Shown here: piece by piece, positions 5,992 to 9,070 of the stretch | How positions within the stretch are numbered: the first letter of the stretch is position 1 | Layout of the letters: each line of letters begins with the position of its first letter | Source: JBOGWA01 sp050693155 | GTDB taxonomy: Bacteria; Actinomycetota; UBA4738; CALAEC01 | Direction of reading: 5' to 3' | DNA: 9,070 nt | Assembly: GCA_050693155.1 (NCBI GenBank) | Contig: JBOGWA010000074.1 | Span: 1-9,070 of the forward strand | Made by a program: the position numbers and the translations under genes | The notes under the pieces: model-generated | The model's database searches: none | What the model was told of the DNA's origin: nothing | What the model saw: only the letters and a program-made list of their open reading frames with translations

Positions 5992-6915
5992 CTAGTCAGC
6001 GTCCGGTCGGGGGAGCAGACCCGCCTGCTCGATCACACGCCTCACAGCGTCTTGTCGTCCGAGGCCCATGACGTGAACCCCCGAGATTCCCGGGATCGCT
6101 CGCAGCGCGTCGATCACCTCGACAGTCAGGTCGACGCCTTCATTCGCAGCCTCCCCGCCTGCCTCCTCGAGACGTTGAACGACGGCATCGGGGACGACCA
6201 CGCCGGGCAGATGTTCCCGCATGTAGCGAAGCATGGCCGGGCTCCGCGGGGGTGCGACGCCGACGAGCACGAACAGCCGCTCGAGGACCCCTCGGGACCG
6301 GAGGCGCTCCGCCCAGGCGCCTAGAGCGTCCACGTCGTATGCGATTTGGGTCTGCACGAAATCGGCGCCCGCATCGGCTTTCTGCTCGAGGCGGGCCGGG
6401 TCGTACACGGGCTCGAGTGGCACGTCCGCGACCCCCACGAAGTACCGGGGGGCCGCCTCGATCTCGGCGCCCGACAGCAGCTCGCCTCGATCGCGAAGCC
6501 CCACGGCGAGCCGGACGAGGTCCAGGACGCTCAGGTCGTGGACCGCGCGCGCGTCGGGATGATCGCCGGCCCGGACGGGATCGCCCGTGAGACACAGCAC
6601 GTTCCGCGCGCCGAGCGCCCAGGCGCCGAGAAGCTCGGCGGTCAGGCCCAAGCGATTTCGGTCACGCGTCGTCAGCTGGACGACGGGCTCTAGGCCGACC
6701 CCGGCCACGATCGCCGCGCCGGCGATCGCCGACATGTGCGCGGAGGACGTGGGATTGTCGGTGACGTTGACCGCGTCCGCGTACCCGATAAGGGTTCGCG
6801 CCTGGCTCTCGACGACGGAGCGGTCGGCGCTTCTCGGCGGCACGACCTCCGCGGTCACCGCGAAGCCCGGTTCGTGGAGGATTCGCTCGAGGCGACTCTC
6901 CGCCCGAAGGCTCAC
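5992..6915 (-). CDS. metF: 5,10-methylenetetrahydrofolate reductase
   Basis: This cytoplasmic enzyme reduces methylene-THF to methyl-THF, the methyl donor for methionine synthase, using FAD. The 307 residues form one TIM barrel. Visible family motifs are TAEVVPPR near the N-terminus (catalytic Glu region), ADAVNVTDNP, VVQLTTRDRNRL, NVLCLTGDP (flavin-binding region) and ADFVQTQ. The length and the QLTTRDRNRL/LCLTGDP forms resemble the reductase half of fused homocysteine methyltransferase/MTHFR proteins, but here it stands alone. The GTG start at 6915 overlaps the TGA of folD (GTGA), indicating translational coupling; the open frame extends further upstream only as a shadow of folD. It completes a two-step folate module with folD. 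It is the last gene of the minus-strand metabolic cluster before the protease genes. Confidence 0.92.
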   Translation of the reverse strand: MSLRAESRLERILHEPGFAVTAEVVPPRSADRSVVESQARTLIGYADAVNVTDNPTSSAHMSAIAGAAIVAGVGLEPVVQLTTRDRNRLGLTAELLGAWALGARNVLCLTGDPVRAGDHPDARAVHDLSVLDLVRLAVGLRDRGELLSGAEIEAAPRYFVGVADVPLEPVYDPARLEQKADAGADFVQTQIAYDVDALGAWAERLRSRGVLERLFVLVGVAPPRSPAMLRYMREHLPGVVVPDAVVQRLEEAGGEAANEGVDLTVEVIDALRAIPGISGVHVMGLGRQDAVRRVIEQAGLLPRPDAD

Positions 6916-7778
6916 GAGCCGGGAACGACCCGCTCGGCGGCGGTCACGGTGTTGACGAGCAGCATCGCTACCGTGAGCGGGCCCACACCCCCGGGGACGG
7001 GCGTGATCGCTCCCGCGACTTCCGCCACCTCGTCGTAGGCGACGTCGCCGACTAGCCCATCGGGTGTCCGGTTCACACCAACATCGATCACCGTGGCGCC
7101 GGGCTTCACCATGTCGGCCGTGACGGTCCGCGCCCGGCCGGCGGCGACGACCAGGATGTCCGCGCGGCGAGTGTGGGCGGCGAGGTCCTTCGTTGCCGTA
7201 TGGCACACGGTGACCGTCGCGTTCCCACGAGGACTCTTCTGGGCGAGCATGATGGAGAGCGGCATCCCGACGAGCTGTCCACGTCCGACAATGACGACCT
7301 CGGCCCCGTCGGTCGGGATCCCGGTTCGCTCGAGGATCTCCAGGATTCCGTACGGAGTCGCCGGCAGGAAGAGCGCCTCCCCGCGAACGAGCCGCCCGAC
7401 GCTCGCCGGGGTCAGCGCGTCGACATCCTTTCTCGTGGCGATCGCCTCGTGCACGGCGAGCACCGAGATGTGGTCGGGTAGCGGTAGCTGGACCAGGATC
7501 CCGTGAACGGAGGAATCCTCGTCCAGCATCCGGATCAGATCGAGCAGCTCGTCCTCGTCGACGTCGCCCGAGAGATCGTGCCGCTCCGAGTGGACTCCCA
7601 CCTCGGCGCAGGCCTTCTGCTTCTGTCCGACGTAGATCTTTGACGCCTCGTCGTCACCCACCAGGACGGCCGCGAGCCCCGGCGTGATTCCCTGCGCCGC
7701 AAGCCCTTTCACGCGCTCGGCGAGCTCGCCGCGAATCTGAGCGGCGATCGCCTTCCCGTCCAGAATCCGTGCTGTCAT
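6912..7778 (-). CDS. folD: Bifunctional methylene-THF dehydrogenase / methenyl-THF cyclohydrolase
   Basis: FolD oxidises methylene-THF to methenyl-THF with NADP and hydrolyses it to formyl-THF, linking serine/glycine one-carbon units to purine and formyl-methionine synthesis. The 288 residues are full length for the family. Motifs in order: YVGQKQKACAEVG (active-site Tyr and Lys), GILVQLPLP, KDVDALTP, LPATPYGILEIL, VVIVGRGQLVGMPL (nucleotide-binding loop), ATVTVCHTAT, ADILVVAAGR, VKPGATVIDVGVNR and PGGVGPLT. Two are slightly off consensus: KDVDALTP where KDVDGxxP is usual, and GPLT where GPMT is usual. The start ATG at 7778 has GATGAGG 5 nt upstream. Its stop overlaps the metF start by 4 bp. 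The product feeds MetF, so the pair is a functional operon. Transcription may come from the upstream ABC transporter genes 60 bp away or from an unseen promoter. Confidence 0.95.
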   Translation of the reverse strand: MTARILDGKAIAAQIRGELAERVKGLAAQGITPGLAAVLVGDDEASKIYVGQKQKACAEVGVHSERHDLSGDVDEDELLDLIRMLDEDSSVHGILVQLPLPDHISVLAVHEAIATRKDVDALTPASVGRLVRGEALFLPATPYGILEILERTGIPTDGAEVVIVGRGQLVGMPLSIMLAQKSPRGNATVTVCHTATKDLAAHTRRADILVVAAGRARTVTADMVKPGATVIDVGVNRTPDGLVGDVAYDEVAEVAGAITPVPGGVGPLTVAMLLVNTVTAAERVVPGS

Positions 7779-7817
7779 CCGCGCCTCATCCTAGGTGGCT
7801 CGACGTCGGCACGGCCG

Positions 7818-7834
7818 GCCCAACCAGGCTGGGC
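7818..7834. terminator. Weak hairpin between the ABC ATPase gene and folD
   Basis: GCCCA (7818-7822) pairs with TGGGC (7830-7834) around a 7-nt loop, 4 nt past the ATPase stop (TAA, 7839-7841) in the minus-strand direction. The next bases toward folD are GC-rich (GGCCGGCC) and there is no T-run, so termination would be partial at best. It may separate transporter from folate gene expression. Confidence 0.25.
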
Positions 7835-7838
7835 GCGG

Positions 7839-8618
7839 TTAGAGGATCTGGGAGAGGAAGAGCTTCGTTCGCTCGTGCTCGGGCTTGCTGAAGAAAGTCT
7901 TCGGCGCCGCTTCTTCGACAACGCGGCCCTCGTCGAACATCGCGACGCGATCGGCGACCTCCTTCGCGAAGCCGATCTCGTGGGTGATGACGATCATCGT
8001 CATGCCCGACAGTGCCAGCTCTTTCATGACATCGAGGACCTCCTTGATCATCTCGGGGTCGAGCGCGGAGGTCGGCTCGTCGAAGAGCATGAGTTTTGGC
8101 TGCATCGCGAGCGCGCGAGCGATCGCGGCGCGCTGCTGCTGACCGCCCGATAGCTGTCCGGGGTACTTGTGCGCCTGCTCGGGAATTTGCACGCGCTCGA
8201 GAAGCTGCATTGCGGCATCCTCCGCCTGCTTCCTCGCGGATCGTTTGACCTGTCGCGGCGCGAGCGTGATGTTCTCGAGCACGGTGAGGTGCGGGAACAG
8301 GTTGAACGACTGGAAGACCATCCCGACCTCCTTACGGATCTCCTGAATGTTCCGCAGATCTGGGGTCATCTCGATTCCGTCGACGACGATTCGGCCTCGG
8401 TCGTGCTTCTCCAGCCGATTGAGACAGCGAATGAAGGTCGATTTCCCAGACCCGGAGGGCCCGACGACGACGAGTACCTCTTGCCTCGCGACGTGAAGGT
8501 CGATGCCGCGAAGCGCCTGGAAGTCGCCGAACCACTTCTCGACCCCCTCGCACTCGACCATGGCGCCATCGCCGCCGCCTTCCGCGGCCCACCCCGCCTC
8601 TGTCACTTGTGCGCTCAT
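7839..8618 (-). CDS. Polar amino-acid ABC transporter ATP-binding protein (GlnQ/GltL family)
   Basis: This is the cytoplasmic ATPase subunit that drives uptake of polar amino acids. The 259 residues hold all ABC motifs: Walker A GPSGSGKST at residues 53-61, the Q-loop in VGMVFQSFNLFPHLTVLEN, signature LSGGQQQR, Walker B LMLFDEP, D-loop SALD and the switch His in VITHE. FNLFPHLTVLENI, the AMQPKLMLFDEPTSALDPE run and the FLSQIL ending place it in the polar amino-acid (PAAT) group. Which amino acid is carried cannot be told. The ATG at 8618 overlaps the permease stop (ATGA) and has AGGTGAG close upstream. An in-frame Met at residue 20 starts at the usual family N-terminus, so the first 19 residues may be an extension. 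No substrate-binding protein gene is in the window; it probably lies beyond the permease. Confidence 0.94.
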   Translation of the reverse strand: MSAQVTEAGWAAEGGGDGAMVECEGVEKWFGDFQALRGIDLHVARQEVLVVVGPSGSGKSTFIRCLNRLEKHDRGRIVVDGIEMTPDLRNIQEIRKEVGMVFQSFNLFPHLTVLENITLAPRQVKRSARKQAEDAAMQLLERVQIPEQAHKYPGQLSGGQQQRAAIARALAMQPKLMLFDEPTSALDPEMIKEVLDVMKELALSGMTMIVITHEIGFAKEVADRVAMFDEGRVVEEAAPKTFFSKPEHERTKLFLSQIL

Positions 8619-9070
8619 CGCTCACCTACTCCCAGTCGTTGCTCGAGCCGTTGGCTCTGTCGTGACATCCAGTATGCCCCGACCCAGAAGACGAACGAAA
8701 CGAAGAGGAACACTTCCGCCTGGAGACCCTGGGCGCGGAAGTCAGCTTGCGCAGTGACGATCTCCCCGATTCTCAGGAAGTCCACGAGCCCGATGATCCC
8801 TACGAGCGACGTGTCCTTGAAGAGACTGATGAAGTGCCCAACCATCGCCGGGATCACCGACCGGAGCGCCTGGGGCAGAACGACGAAGCCCATCACCCGA
8901 AAGGGCGAAAGCCCGAGAGCCTGGGCGGCCTCGATCTGGCCCCGCGGTACGGCTTGCAGGCCGCCGCGGACGACTTCGGCGGCATAGGCCGCAGAGAAAA
9001 GCGTGATCGCAATGAGGGCGCGGGTCACCACGCCGGGTTTCGGGAACCCGGCGGGAACGAAGAACCCGAG
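8615..9070 (-). CDS. Polar amino-acid ABC transporter permease, C-terminal part (5' end outside window)
   Basis: The frame is open to the window edge and ends with the TGA at 8615-8617, giving 151 residues of the C-terminal half of a HisM/GlnP-type permease. The EAA loop that docks the ATPase is clear: AAEVVRGGLQAVPRGQIEAA followed by QALGLSPFRVMGFVVLPQALR. Hydrophobic segments are seen around TRALIAITLFSAAYA, MVGHFISLFKDTSLVGIIGLV and VFLFVSFVFWVGAYWM, with a basic cytoplasmic end (SRQSQRLEQRLGVGER). GTG codons near 9031 are internal, because the coding sequence continues upstream of them. It overlaps the ATPase gene by 4 bp and the two subunits would be made together. The remaining membrane segments, and probably a second permease and a periplasmic-type binding protein, would lie outside the window. 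Confidence 0.92.
   Translation of the reverse strand, partial: LGFFVPAGFPKPGVVTRALIAITLFSAAYAAEVVRGGLQAVPRGQIEAAQALGLSPFRVMGFVVLPQALRSVIPAMVGHFISLFKDTSLVGIIGLVDFLRIGEIVTAQADFRAQGLQAEVFLFVSFVFWVGAYWMSRQSQRLEQRLGVGER

Noticed and set aside
6915..7206. A longer MetF reading frame extending about 97 codons upstream of GTG 6915
   Set aside because: The added part is Arg/Gly-rich low-complexity sequence lying wholly within folD, and the GTGA overlap gives a natural start.
8169..8987. A 272-codon open frame on the + strand opposite the ABC ATPase and permease
   Set aside because: It is antisense to two genes with unmistakable ABC motifs, has no recognisable domain, and crosses their boundary; long mirror frames are expected in GC-rich DNA.
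1..9070. A search for CRISPR repeats, tRNA-like cloverleafs, transposase motifs or terminal inverted repeats to explain the protease duplications
   Set aside because: None was seen by eye; the proteases show no flanking target duplications, so no mobile element is called.

Overview
The window comes from a high-GC bacterium. The class E sortase paired with an LAxTG-type wall protein, the DUF4012 protein, and the GC-rich codon use with GTG starts and 4-bp gene overlaps all point to an actinobacterium, probably a deep-branching or uncultured lineage. This is inference; there is no rRNA marker here.

Left part, + strand (1-2838): the C-terminal 491 residues of a DUF4012 protein cut by the window edge, then a small secreted protein ending in an LAFTG sortase signal, then a class E sortase. 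The last two look like a dedicated substrate/enzyme pair behind one promoter (about 1519-1548). The sortase has no ATG/GTG/TTG in frame ahead of its membrane anchor. Its frame is open right back to the substrate's stop codon, so its true start is unresolved.

Middle part, - strand (2880-5905): three paralogous secreted zinc metalloproteases of metzincin type (HExxHxxGxxH, four conserved cysteines, signal peptides). They surround an FkbM-family methyltransferase and, directly upstream of it, the C-terminal remnant of a glycosyltransferase whose 5' part is missing where a protease gene now sits. Two of the three proteases have Leu where the Met-turn methionine is expected. This is the accessory, lineage-specific part of the window and converges on the sortase gene.

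Right part, - strand (5992-9070): core metabolism. A polar amino-acid ABC permease (cut by the window edge) overlaps its ATPase by ATGA. After 60 bp comes folD, which overlaps metF by GTGA. FolD and MetF together interconvert formyl-, methylene- and methyl-tetrahydrofolate for methionine and purine synthesis.

I saw no tRNA or rRNA gene, CRISPR array, insertion sequence or transposase. The most notable points are the metalloprotease family with its Met-turn substitutions, the truncated glycosyltransferase beside FkbM, and the start-less sortase reading in frame with its own substrate gene.
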